Shown piece after piece: positions 8,760 through 17,600 of a stretch of 32,352 nt of DNA (position 1 is the first letter of the stretch; each line of letters begins with the position of its first letter). The position numbers and the translations under genes are program-made. The notes under the pieces were generated by a model that was given only the letters and a program-made list of their open reading frames with translations, did not search any database and was not told where the DNA came from. The stretch is from Spirochaetia bacterium (lineage in GTDB: Bacteria; Spirochaetota; Leptospiria; Turneriellales; JAOUFE01), in NCBI GenBank assembly GCA_029857955.1, contig JAOUFY010000030.1, positions 1 through 32,352 on the forward strand, given 5' to 3'.

Positions 8760-10022
8760 TCAGGTATTTTTCTTAACCCAATCCCTGGGAGAAAGTCCGG
8801 TTTCATTCTTGAAGGCTCTGTAGAAAGGAGAAGGATTATTATAACCCAGGGCATAACATATTTCAATTATGTTTTTGCCTGAATCTTCTTTTAACATTGC
8901 CTTGGCATCCTCTACTCGAAGATAATTAATGAAATTAAAAAACGTTTTATTTTCAAACTGGTTCAGATATTCTGAAAGCTGATGCGTTGTAACACCAGTC
9001 ATATCAGCCATATTTTTAAGATTAATGTCTTCCTCGATATAAAACTGCTCTTTTCGGAGTTCTGTCACTCGCTCCTTGAGCTGGTTTATATCCAAATCAT
9101 TCAAATAGCTTGCCGTATGTTTTTCAAAGCCGAATGTTTTCAAATCAAAAAACCTGGTTCGGTCATTGTAATAATATGGCCAGAACTGATAAAAAAGGAA
9201 AAACATATAAAGCATGCCGCCAAAAACAACCCATTGAAGGCCATTGGGCTGATCGGAGATTTTTACATCTATCATGTATATTGTTCGAGCAACAAAAGCA
9301 AAGAGGTTAAAATATAAAAAAATCAAAAGTGCTGAATATACCCCAATCCGGTTTTTATCCTCTACTTTTTTAAGCCTGATAACAAAAAGAGTGTTTGCTA
9401 ATAAATATATAAAATAAAAACTGTTTAATATAAAGTTTAAATAATAACTGATATCATCCGGATATAATTGAAAAACTCCGTTCGAATATTGCTTTTGTAT
9501 TCCTATTATTTTTTGAATATCCTCTGTAACTAAAAACCATATATATAAAAATATTTCAACTGCGGGGAAAGCAAAAATCAGAAATATTGTCTTATGCCAG
9601 CGTAAATCCTGATTAAAAGTAATATTGTATAAAAGAAAGCAGGCGACGAGAGTCAGAGACTCCCAAATGCCATAGGAAACAAAAACATTTATTAAATCAG
9701 GATATTGTTTTGAAAAAAACATACCTGCTACCAAAGTTCCGATCCCGTCAAACAAGAGTGTCAGGCCAAGAATTAATCTTTTTAAATCTTTTTTTTGAAA
9801 TATATAAAGCAGACTGTTTATGATACTTGCAAAAGAAATTGCATAAAGAAACCCGGCATAAATCATAAATAATTTCTGTCCTGATATATCCTTGGCAATG
9901 ATCCGGCAAGAACATTGTAAATCTTTCTTAAATAATTTCAATAATACGGGGAATATATTACCAAAAATATAATCGCTAGAAAAACAATTTAAAAAGGATT
10001 TCAATTGAATATTAAAAGCCAA
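8760..10022 (-). CDS. Membrane-bound AraC-family regulator (7TM plus HTH)
   Basis: The 420-aa protein has about seven hydrophobic helices between residues 52 and 277. A short linker with a possible coiled coil (NQLKERVTELRKEQ) leads to a C-terminal AraC/XylS double helix-turn-helix (about 331-420; NLKNMADMTGVTTHQLSEYL and IIEICYALGYNNPSPFYRAF). GGGAGG lies 9 nt upstream of the ATG at 10022, which favours this start over the internal Met53. The layout suggests a regulator that senses a signal in the membrane and binds DNA directly, without a kinase. Targets are unknown; neither neighbour is obviously one. Confidence 0.9.
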   Translation of the reverse strand: MAFNIQLKSFLNCFSSDYIFGNIFPVLLKLFKKDLQCSCRIIAKDISGQKLFMIYAGFLYAISFASIINSLLYIFQKKDLKRLILGLTLLFDGIGTLVAGMFFSKQYPDLINVFVSYGIWESLTLVACFLLYNITFNQDLRWHKTIFLIFAFPAVEIFLYIWFLVTEDIQKIIGIQKQYSNGVFQLYPDDISYYLNFILNSFYFIYLLANTLFVIRLKKVEDKNRIGVYSALLIFLYFNLFAFVARTIYMIDVKISDQPNGLQWVVFGGMLYMFFLFYQFWPYYYNDRTRFFDLKTFGFEKHTASYLNDLDINQLKERVTELRKEQFYIEEDINLKNMADMTGVTTHQLSEYLNQFENKTFFNFINYLRVEDAKAMLKEDSGKNIIEICYALGYNNPSPFYRAFKNETGLSPRDWVKKNT

Positions 10023-10111
10023 TACAACGATCCTCCCGGAAGTTTTCCTGATAGATGAAGAAATTCTTTAACTTATAACCCCGCGAAATTGCTGCGTGTG
10101 CCGATTTGAAA

Positions 10112-10157
10112 ACCTTGCCTGCCCAGCACCTGCGCGCAGGTGCTGGGCAGGCAAGGT
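10112..10157. repeat. Perfect 46-bp GC-rich palindrome
   Basis: The sequence from ACCTTGCCTGCCCAGCACC through the centre GCGC to GGTGCTGGGCAGGCAAGGT is perfectly self-complementary with no spacer. It is far richer in GC than its surroundings. It lies at the left border of the Rhs/recombinase/toxin-antitoxin region and shares the stem motif CCCAGCACC with another palindrome at 11589-11649. On the minus strand it is followed by TTTT, so it could also act as a terminator, but no minus-strand gene precedes it. Confidence 0.9.
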
Positions 10158-10224
10158 GAGGCCTTCTTTCGTTGTAAAAGGTGATGTATTCGGTTAATAT
10201 TCTGGAGAATTGCTTTTGATTTAA

Positions 10225-10556
10225 GGCAAAGAAAAGTCGAACAACCGTGATGGTTTAAAAAATGTTGACATGGGTAATGGTCTGAGTAATAATGCAAACA
10301 AGGTTAAGACTAAAGATAGAAAGGATAATCAAGTTAATAATGGAAAACATGGTGACAAACGTCAAAGCGACGGTAACCGTGGCGGAAATGGCAATGGTCA
10401 GGGTAGCCAGGGTAAAGGGAAAGGCCAGGAAAAGAAAAAAGACGACCAGAGCGATAACGGCCTGCACAAGGGTCAGCAGGATGCGGCCCTGAAGATAGCT
10501 GAGGCTACAACGGCCACCACGACGAAGTATGTTTGTATTACTATCATGGCGATCAG
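10225..10556 (+). pseudogene. Frameshifted Rhs (YD-repeat) fragment
   Basis: One frame from 10225 gives a Gly/Asn/Lys/Asp-rich linker (NGNGQGSQGKGKGQEKKKDD) ending HKGQQDAALKIAE near 10500. A different frame from 10503 gives GYNGHHDEVCLYYYHGDQL. Low-complexity linkers of this kind often precede the YxYHGDHLGS start of the Rhs core, so I read this as one Rhs fragment broken by a frameshift. It lacks everything up- and downstream of that junction. At about 10557 it passes in frame into a recombinase fragment. The same core motif recurs intact at 12088. Confidence 0.65.
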
Positions 10557-11036
10557 CTGAAGCTTTTTTATTCAACCGGCATCAGACGCTTGGAATTAAC
10601 GCAGCTGAGTGTTTACGATATAAACTTTGACCGTAATACAGTTTTAATACGCCAGGGCAAAGGCGCAAGGGACAGAGTCGTTCCGCTGGGTAGTCGGTGT
10701 ATGCAGTGGGTAAGCTATTATATTGATCAAGTAAGACCGCATTTTGCAGCAAAGGACGACAACTTGTTTTTAACCAATGCTGGCGACCCTTTGAAAACTT
10801 CTTATCTAACCAGAGCAGTCAGGGAATACATTGAAGCTGCAGGCGTAAAGATCGATGGCTCTTGCCACATCTTCCGGCATTCCATGGCAACGCTGATGCT
10901 TGAAAACGGGGCCGATATCCGGTTTATACAGGAAATGCTTGGCCATGCCAGACTTTCAACAACACAGATTTATACAAAGGTTAGTATAGAAAAATTGAAA
11001 GAGGTTCACAGGAATACGCACCCTGCAGAGAGATAG
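10533..11036 (+). pseudogene. 5'-truncated tyrosine recombinase fused to Rhs sequence
   Basis: The open frame runs from a TTG at 10533 and encodes 167 aa. Its first nine residues (YYYHGDQL) are Rhs-derived. From LFYSTGIRRLEL on it is a tyrosine recombinase catalytic domain. All catalytic positions are visible: Arg18 in TGIRR, Lys43 in GKG, His112 and Arg115 in CHIFRH, His138 in LGHA and Tyr147 in TTQIYTK. The N-terminal SAM-like core-binding domain, needed to clamp DNA, is missing, and there is no start of its own with a ribosome site. The ending (KLKEVHRNTHPAER) is typical of a mobile-element recombinase group. It is probably a decayed integrase, though a short product could be made. Confidence 0.75.
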
Positions 11037-11078
11037 AACGCTTGATTTTTCAGAAAAATAATATATATTGGTAAAAGA

Positions 11079-11279
11079 ATGAGCACAGTCAAAGAAGAAG
11101 CAATAAAAACTATTGAGTCATTAGATGATAATACCACTTGGGAAGATGTCGTTTATACCCTTTACGTAAGAAAAGAGGTCGCTGATGGTTTAGGCGAAAT
11201 TGAAAATGGCGAATTCGTATCACATGAAGATATAAAAAGAGAATTTCTTGATGAAGATTATTTGGACAAAGAAAGGTAG
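11079..11279 (+). CDS. Probable antitoxin of a RelB/ParE-like module
   Basis: The 66-aa acidic protein (MSTVKEEAIKTIESLDDNTT ... EFVSHEDIKREFLDEDY) has the size and composition of small antitoxins that pair with ParE/RelE toxins. The ATG has only a weak ribosome site (GGTAAAAG). Its last 29 nt overlap the toxin gene, as is typical when the pair is translationally coupled. By analogy it would neutralise the toxin and repress its own promoter. It lies 42 bp downstream of the recombinase remnant. Confidence 0.75.
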   Translation: MSTVKEEAIKTIESLDDNTTWEDVVYTLYVRKEVADGLGEIENGEFVSHEDIKREFLDEDYLDKER

Positions 11280-11556
11280 AGCGACCCTTCGAGAAATTAG
11301 AAAGTATATTTCTGAAGATTCTCCAATACGAGCCAACGAATTTATAAACGAGCTTATTGATAAAGTAAGTCTTCTAGCTAGCAATCCAAATATTGGCACA
11401 GAACTACCGGAAGTTAATAGGCCGGATATTCGTGGCATTGTTCATGGTAATTATAAAATTCTTTATCTTGTTGCAGACAAAGTTTATGTTTTTAGAATTA
11501 TTCATGTTAGAAGAAACTTTAACTATTCAAAAATTAAAACTGATTTTCCCCTTTAG
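11251..11556 (+). CDS. RelE/ParE-family toxin
   Basis: The protein is 101 aa from the ATG at 11251; a TTG one codon earlier is possible but unlikely. It shows the family pattern: basic N-terminal helix (WTKKGRATLREIRKYISED), then LASNPNIGTELPEV, DIRGIVHGNYKILYLVADK and VYVFRIIHVRRNF. ParE members poison gyrase and RelE members cut mRNA; the sequence alone does not settle which. It overlaps the antitoxin by 29 nt. Such modules stabilise mobile regions, which fits the Rhs and recombinase debris on both sides. Confidence 0.88.
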   Translation: MKIIWTKKGRATLREIRKYISEDSPIRANEFINELIDKVSLLASNPNIGTELPEVNRPDIRGIVHGNYKILYLVADKVYVFRIIHVRRNFNYSKIKTDFPL

Positions 11557-11588
11557 TCGCAAGAAGTTTAAAACCGATCCGCCGCCGG

Positions 11589-11649
11589 CCCAGCACCACT
11601 TATCTGCAAATATCTTTAAACGATTCAACTAAAAGAAAGTGGTGCTGGG
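11589..11649. repeat. Inverted repeat with CCCAGCACC stem
   Basis: CCCAGCACCACTT (11589-11601) is perfectly complementary to AAGTGGTGCTGGG (11637-11649) across a 35-nt loop. It lies just after the toxin-antitoxin pair and shares the CCCAGCACC stem core with the palindrome at 10112-10157. There is no T-run, so it is not an obvious terminator. Confidence 0.8.
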
Positions 11650-11650
11650 T

Positions 11651-11739
11651 GAACATAATGCGTCAAGGTTATGTCAAATTTGCTCTATAAAGTTATCTTT
11701 AAGATTTTCCGTAAATGTGGCATAACCTGTATTATGTTC
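11651..11739. repeat. Interrupted inverted repeat (GAACATAAT ... ATTATGTTC)
   Basis: GAACATAAT (11651-11659) plus AGGTTATG (11666-11673) pair with CATAACCT (11721-11728) plus ATTATGTTC (11731-11739). The arms differ by a 6-nt versus 2-nt bulge. It is immediately adjacent to the preceding inverted repeat and has no ORF. Confidence 0.75.
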
Positions 11740-11758
11740 AAGGCGGCGGTCGAGGTCA

Positions 11759-11836
11759 TTTCCCCTTTAGCTGAAATCTTTGCCGCGCTACCCGAAGGGT
11801 TGCGCGGCAATAAAAAGACTTCGACTAAAAAGGAAA
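11759..11836. repeat. Long imperfect hairpin with GC-rich tip
   Basis: The core stem TTGCCGCGC (11780-11788) / GCGCGGCAA (11802-11810) is topped by ACCC-GAA-GGGT. It is extended by imperfect AT-rich arms TTTCCCCTTTAGCTGAAATC and GACTTCGACTAAAAAGGAAA. It ends some 45 bp before the Rhs-toxin ORF. The core could act as a terminator on the plus strand only weakly, because AATAAAAAG rather than T follows. Confidence 0.7.
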
Positions 11837-11881
11837 AATTCTGTTTGTAAAATCATCTCTGGGTTATAAGTCAGTTTACCA

Positions 11882-13018
11882 ATGAACAAAGCGGCCGTAC
11901 AATATATCCAGCTTGTTTGTCTTTATCGACTAATCCTGATTCGCTATTATTTTTTATTTAACCTCGTTTCCCTTTTAAATGAAAACGAAGAAGAGCCAGA
12001 CCCCTCATTAGAGAAAACGGGCGAAGGTGAAACCCCCCTTAAGGGAAACGGGGCAATTTCGGCAGGGGCATATAGGTGTGTTTACTTTTACCATGGCGAT
12101 CACCTTGGCAGCTCTAACTACATAACCGATGAAAAAGGCCAGGTCTTTGAACATGCCATCTACCTTCCCTACGGAGAAACCTGGATCGACGAAAGCCACG
12201 ACGCCTCGCTTCTGGGCTATAAATTCACAGGGAAAGAATTAGATGAAGAAACGAATCTGTATTATTTCGGCGCAAGGTATTATGATCCAAAGGTCAGTAG
12301 TTGGATAAGTACGGATCCTGCGTTGGGAAATGTTATAAGTGATAATAATTCATTTAAAAAATTAACTAGGAAGCTTTCACTGTATAGTTACGGACAGAAT
12401 AATCCTATCGTTATGTTAGACCCAAATGGTCTTGATGATATTTACTATGATCAGAAAGGTAATGAAGTTAATAGAGATAATCAAACTAAGTGGTATGATC
12501 CAAAAACTTGGGGAGATCGAAGTTTTGTTCAAGGTAATAAAGCAGGTCAATGGTGGCAAACTGATGAAAAAATAACTCCAGGTAGTATTAATGGGGTAGT
12601 TGACTCTGGTGTGGCTGAGGGTATTGAAAAATTCAAAAATGATAAAGGTGGTGAGGCGAATACAGCTCGACCTGGGAATATGTTAAATGCCCTTTCTGAG
12701 GTTATGGACAAATCTCCTCAAGGGAAGGCATGGGATTATAAACGAACCCTTAGGAAAGAAAACGGTGAAAACAAATTATACGTTCTTGATGGTAAGGCTC
12801 ATAGAGATGATTATATCGGGAACGTTGCTTGGGGGGCAATTATGAAGTATAAAGGCTTTTCGCAACAAACTGCTACAGAAGGCGCAGGTGCGTATCAAAC
12901 ATACCAAGATATTTTTCGTAGTGGTCATTATGGCGATGCTTTTATGCGTAACGTATTTGGTAATGGCGATGACCCCAGAGATAAGGCAGCCATTATTCAT
13001 GGTTATAAGCGTTTTTAA
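11882..13018 (+). CDS. Orphan Rhs tip with polymorphic toxin type 44-like C-terminus
   Basis: The 378-aa frame starts at an ATG with no ribosome site. Rhs sequence is recognisable only from about residue 60, so the N-terminal YD-repeat shell is missing. The Rhs core runs about 64-184: YFYHGDHLGSSNYITDEKGQ, LPYGETWID, YKFTGKELDEETNLYYFGAR and YSYGQNNPIVMLDPNGL. After this delimiter the variable tip (185-378) shows WDYK (284-287), GNVAWGA (313-319), GAGAYQ (334-339), GDDPRD (362-367) and IIHGYKR. This order resembles polymorphic toxin domain 44, a predicted RNase; that match is from memory and moderate. It probably lacks a promoter of its own and may be a silent tip cassette. A candidate immunity gene starts 8 nt after the stop. 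Confidence 0.8.
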   Translation: MNKAAVQYIQLVCLYRLILIRYYFLFNLVSLLNENEEEPDPSLEKTGEGETPLKGNGAISAGAYRCVYFYHGDHLGSSNYITDEKGQVFEHAIYLPYGETWIDESHDASLLGYKFTGKELDEETNLYYFGARYYDPKVSSWISTDPALGNVISDNNSFKKLTRKLSLYSYGQNNPIVMLDPNGLDDIYYDQKGNEVNRDNQTKWYDPKTWGDRSFVQGNKAGQWWQTDEKITPGSINGVVDSGVAEGIEKFKNDKGGEANTARPGNMLNALSEVMDKSPQGKAWDYKRTLRKENGENKLYVLDGKAHRDDYIGNVAWGAIMKYKGFSQQTATEGAGAYQTYQDIFRSGHYGDAFMRNVFGNGDDPRDKAAIIHGYKRF

Positions 13019-13026
13019 TTTTAAAA

Positions 13027-13614
13027 ATGTATAAAACGTGTAGTTTGGCAAAATATTTCATTCTATGTTTTTTGATTTTTTATTGTAATGTAAATAAAGA
13101 TTTATTTCAAAATGAATCGAAAATAATGAATTATAGTCGGTTGTTTTTTCAGGAAAATAAATTAGTTGAAATTGCTCGTCAGAGTAAAGGAATCTACAAT
13201 GGTATGACTAATGATAATTATGCTTTTGATATTGATTTACTTAGGAAAATTTATAAATGGAGTTATAAGTCAGGTGCTGACAATAACTCAAAGAATATAA
13301 TAGAGTTATCAGAGAAGGTCGGGGTTACAAGTGATAAAATTCAATATTGGATCGACGCTTTAAATGACCTTGATTCTTTTCTAATAAGTCGAAATGAGTT
13401 AAGTGGTTGTGCGAATGTTCATGTTAGTGAATTTAAAGAGCCAGCATTTTTAGGTAATAAGGCGGTAGGCTGGTTTTATATTCCGAATAATACTCCTTAT
13501 CGAGAATATTGTATTTCTCAAAATGGTTTTTTTCAAAAGTTTTTTCATTATAACGATTACTTTTCCGGCTTAAAAAAAATAAATGATGAATTATACTATG
13601 GCGAGCTTAAATAA
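13027..13614 (+). CDS. Candidate immunity lipoprotein, unknown family
   Basis: I do not recognise the family. The 195-aa protein starts with a hydrophobic segment ending FLIFYC (Cys20), a relaxed spirochaete-type lipobox, followed by a polar 175-residue domain (KIYKWSYKSGADNNSKNIIE, VTSDKIQYWIDALNDLDSFL, AVGWFYIPNN). It starts 8 nt after the toxin stop without its own ribosome site, the usual place for the immunity gene of an Rhs toxin. The lipoprotein signal is awkward for neutralising a cytoplasmic RNase, so the role is inferred from position only. A strong terminator follows about 100 bp later. Confidence 0.6.
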   Translation: MYKTCSLAKYFILCFLIFYCNVNKDLFQNESKIMNYSRLFFQENKLVEIARQSKGIYNGMTNDNYAFDIDLLRKIYKWSYKSGADNNSKNIIELSEKVGVTSDKIQYWIDALNDLDSFLISRNELSGCANVHVSEFKEPAFLGNKAVGWFYIPNNTPYREYCISQNGFFQKFFHYNDYFSGLKKINDELYYGELK

Positions 13615-13715
13615 TGAGTTTATGTGCTTTGATCAAATTATGTTTTGTTCTATACTCTCCACGGAGATGCGCGACAAAATGACCTGATTTCGCCATTTCA
13701 CCCTTCCCTTATTGG

Positions 13716-13760
13716 GCGTTACCCCGCACCATTGACAATGGTGCGGGGTAACGCTTTTTA
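13716..13760 (+). terminator. 39-bp palindrome with T-run, probable terminator and CCCCGCACC palindrome
   Basis: GCGTTACCCCGCACCATTG (13716-13734) is perfectly complementary to 13736-13754 around a single A, and is followed directly by TTTTT on the plus strand. It would end transcription of the toxin and immunity pair. Its stem core CCCCGCACC differs by one base from that of the palindromes at 10112 and 11589. Confidence 0.8.
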
Positions 13761-13884
13761 ACCTCGGATAAACAGCCTATGCTCGCTCTTCAAGCAATCA
13801 TTGAAAAACACTCTATAGTCGGAACATCAGGTATATTTCATTGACAGTCCGATATGCAAAACTGAATTGAAATTTAAGATAATT

Positions 13885-14520
13885 ATGCCAAGATATATTT
13901 TTCGTATTGTGTTTTTTTTGTTTGCATTGATTACATTATTTATTTGTCTTATATATTTGGCAAATGAGGTTAAGCAGGGTTTTATCTACAATACAGATTT
14001 CGGCGGTTTTATTTTTTTATTGATTATTGTATTGTCTTTAGGCGCAGCGCTGGTTTTAACAAAAATGGTTTCTGAGCGGTTTTTAAGAATTTCTATAATT
14101 GATGATCAAAATCAAATGGAAACTGGTTATCAGATTGCTTCGATTGACATCAGGGTTAAAGCTTTGCTGTTCGATGCATTGGCCATATTGGGCATCATCG
14201 TTATAATCAGTAAAATCGTGTTGTTTTTTAAAATCCAATCGGTTTATTTTGATGCCTTGGCGATATTGTTTATATTTTTTTTATATGAACCCATAATGGT
14301 TTCATTTTTTCTGGGTACAATTGGCCATAAATTGATGGGATTAAAAGTATTGTCTATAAACGGTGAAAAAATATTAATTCTCGTTTCATTGATTCGTTTT
14401 TTTATAAAAAGTTTTTTGGGAATATTTTCTTTAATTTCCATGTTGTTTGGAAAACATCATGCCCTGCATGATCTTTTAACGGGTACCATGGTTGTATATA
14501 AGAAATCTGAAAAATCGTAA
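13885..14520 (+). CDS. RDD-family membrane protein
   Basis: The protein is 211 aa from the ATG at 13885. An in-frame TTG at 13867 would add six residues, and neither start has a good ribosome site. There are two hydrophobic helices in the first ~60 residues. The RDD domain follows: IDIRVKALLFDALAIL carries the conserved Arg and Asp, GHKLMGLKVLS is the typical loop, and the end is FGKHHALHDLLTGTMVVYKK. RDD proteins are small membrane proteins, some proposed to be ion antiporters or to have roles in membrane stress. Its specific role is unknown. It is downstream of the toxin region terminator. Confidence 0.85.
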   Translation: MPRYIFRIVFFLFALITLFICLIYLANEVKQGFIYNTDFGGFIFLLIIVLSLGAALVLTKMVSERFLRISIIDDQNQMETGYQIASIDIRVKALLFDALAILGIIVIISKIVLFFKIQSVYFDALAILFIFFLYEPIMVSFFLGTIGHKLMGLKVLSINGEKILILVSLIRFFIKSFLGIFSLISMLFGKHHALHDLLTGTMVVYKKSEKS

Positions 14521-14675
14521 GCTCAATCTGGATCCATTCGGTTGCCGGCCCTGTGATGGAAAAACAATCTTTTGGCGATCTTGGCGGCATGCTTTAAAGT
14601 GTATTTATTTATAGAAGTCATCGATTTTATTGCTCGACTTATTACCGCTGATGAACCGATAATAAATAAGGTCTC

Positions 14676-17600
14676 ATGAAATTATTTAAAAACGGGCTAT
14701 ATTTTTTTACTTTTATTATTTTTTTTATCGGCCAGATTCGAGCCGATGACATGCTCCAATACTGGGACATCACCCTTGCAAGCCGGTTTATAAAAGATAT
14801 CCAGGAGAGTAAAAATTATATCTGGATTGGTACGGCCAAAGGTTTGGTCAGATATGACAAGCGGTCTAAGAAAACTCAAAACTACACTGTTTCTGACGGG
14901 CTTCCCGATGATTTTGTATCCGGTATTGCCGTTGACGTAAACGAAGATAACATATGGGTTGCCACGCTGGGAGGGCTTGCCCAACTTGATATAAATAAAA
15001 ACAAGGTTTTTACGTTTACCAAGAAAAACAGTAAAATATCGGATAATCGCGTTAATGTAATATATCTATTCAAGAATTCGCTTTTTATAGGAACTTCTTT
15101 TGGTGTTGATGTATTTAACATTTCTACTAACCAGTGGAAGGCATATACAGCCATCGAAGGTCTTGCCGGAGCTAACATACAGGATATTTCTTCTGACGGT
15201 TCAAATGTGTGGGTAGCTGGCGCAGATGGTATCAGCTATTATGATCAAAATGAGGATATGTGGTATAGCTTTGGCGTTGATAACGGTTTAAATAGTCCCC
15301 TGGCCACCAGCCTTGTTGTCAATAGCGATGTGATTTGGGTGGGAACAATGGGCGGAGGTATTTCACGATTTGATCGATCTACTTTGCGGTTTGACGCATA
15401 TACAACTGAAGAGGGTTTAATTGATGACAACGTTCAGGATCTCATGGACGATGGAAGATATCTCTGGATTGGTACATTCGGCGGTTTAAGCCGCATGGAA
15501 AAATCAAATTTAATTTTTACAAATTATGATACCCGAAAAGGTTTAGCAGAAGCTTCGGTTACGGCGGGTCATGTTCAGGGCGATGCTCTTTATTGCGGTA
15601 CAGACGGCGGCGGGATTTTTACGTTGAGCAAATCGATACCGGAAATTCAAATTTTATCTGAGCAGACGGGATATACGAAAAAAGGTGAAATTGAAGTGTA
15701 TGCTTCAATTAACAGTAACGAATCTATAAAGAGAGTGGATGCGTATTACAAGTTGATTGCAACCGCAGATGAATTTGAATATGTAAATGTTCCCACTTCA
15801 GAAAAATGGATCGAAATAAAAAATGTTCGAGCAACAAAATCGAACAACACGCGTTTAGCTGTTTTAAATACAAAAGACTGGAAAGACGGTAAATACCTAA
15901 TTAAGGCTGAAATTGAAGACTCTAAAGGAAATATTAACGAAGCTTCAGGGGTTATAATCGTTGATAATAAAGCGCCTACACTGGATATTATTTTCAGGCC
16001 TCCGGCTGAGGGTGAAAAAAGCGCCGTGGTTTCTGGAAGTTATAAGGAACTTAACTTGACCAAACTTGAGGTAAAACTTGGCGCTAAAATTGTCATTCCG
16101 GATATAAACCGCCAAACCAGACGATTTCGCTTTAATTATCCGCTGGATTCTTCAGACAAAATTAACATTACGGCTGAAGACATTGGTAAAAATGTTTTTA
16201 CAATTGTTCGGGAATTTATCGATGATAGAGATCCTCCCGAGATTGAAATTGACCCGGTTGATATCAGCAAGGTAAAATCAAATGTGGTCGAAATCACCGG
16301 AAAGGTTAAAGATGCCAATATTGATAAGGTCATAGTATTACCTGACAATGTTGCTGCCGATTTAAATCCGGGCGGGGCAGATAAATATACGTTTAAAGCT
16401 AAAACCCAGGTTAAGAAAGAAGGAAAATATGTTTATCAAATTACGGCAAATGATAAAATGGGAAACTCCACCGTGAAAACTCTGGAAATTGATTTTGTAT
16501 CAAAAATCAGTATTGTAGATATTCACAAAGATAAAATTCCGGGTTTTACATTAAAAGATAGTTTTGAGTTGTCTGGAAATGTTCTTGGACCGCTTCTTAA
16601 AGAATTTTATATATTTGATAAATCAAAAGACCGTAAATATGACATTAACCTTAAAAAAGATAAAAGTTTTAATTCCGTGATACCTTTGAAAGAGGGCGAT
16701 AATGAATTTATTTTAACTAAAATCTATAATGACGATCGCAAAGAAGAAGATATCATTAAAATAACTTCATCGGCAGGAAATGTAAAGGCAGCACTTAATT
16801 TAGTAACGAATAGTTTTAAAGATAAATTAATTAATCTAAAAGGTAATTATGATAAAGGAGTAAAAAAGGTTTTTATTGACAATAAACCCGTGACTCTCAA
16901 CGAAAATGATTCAAGTTTTACTGAAGAGCATATGCTGCAAGACGGTAAAAACACAGTTGTACTATCATGGCTTGATGAATTAAACCGACTGGGAAAAAAA
17001 GAGTATATATTATTTTTAGACAGTAAGCCGCCGTCACTATATGTTCGATCATTACCTGATAAAACAAGTTTACAGACGATTCGTGTTCATGGAAGCGTAT
17101 CCGATAACGTAATCGCATCCATCAGCGGATATCCAGGTGTAGAAATTCAAAAAATTGATCCTCAGACAGGCGAATTTGATGCCATAGTAAATCTGGAAAA
17201 AGGTATCAATAACGTACATTTTTCGGCCATAGATCCGGCGGGAAATAAAAAAGAAACTGTATTTCATGTCGATATGGATAAGTCGTATCCTGAAAAAGAA
17301 GTTAAAGATGATGCCCTAAGCGGCGAAGTTGAGTATTTACGCGAAGAGCTTGAAAAATTACGAAAAGAAATGAAAAACCGGCCTACCGTTTCTGCTCCGG
17401 TCCAGGGTGATATTTCATTGATGAGATTAAATTTACCCGCTTCGCCAGGGTTGTTTTTTGTTCCTATGGCGGGTAAGGTAAAAAGTTTTTCACTGACAGC
17501 CAAGGTCTATCTTGGCAATGAATCTTTGGGGAATGTATTGGCTCAGTATAACAATAAAAATCCACAGGAGTTATCGAGAGTTTTAATTCCAAGTCCGCAA

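Noticed and set aside
10270..10560. Stand-alone 96-aa Gly/Asn/Lys-rich protein
   Set aside because: Its composition and the Rhs core motif in another frame just after it indicate a frameshifted Rhs linker, not a separate gene.
11750..11850. Terminator for the toxin-antitoxin operon
   Set aside because: The GC-rich hairpin is followed by AATAAAAAG rather than a T-run and is 200 bp from the toxin stop.
11557..11881. Integron attC sites between cassettes
   Set aside because: The hairpins lack the paired RYYYAAC and GTTRRRY core sites, and the recombinase remnant lacks the IntI-specific insert.
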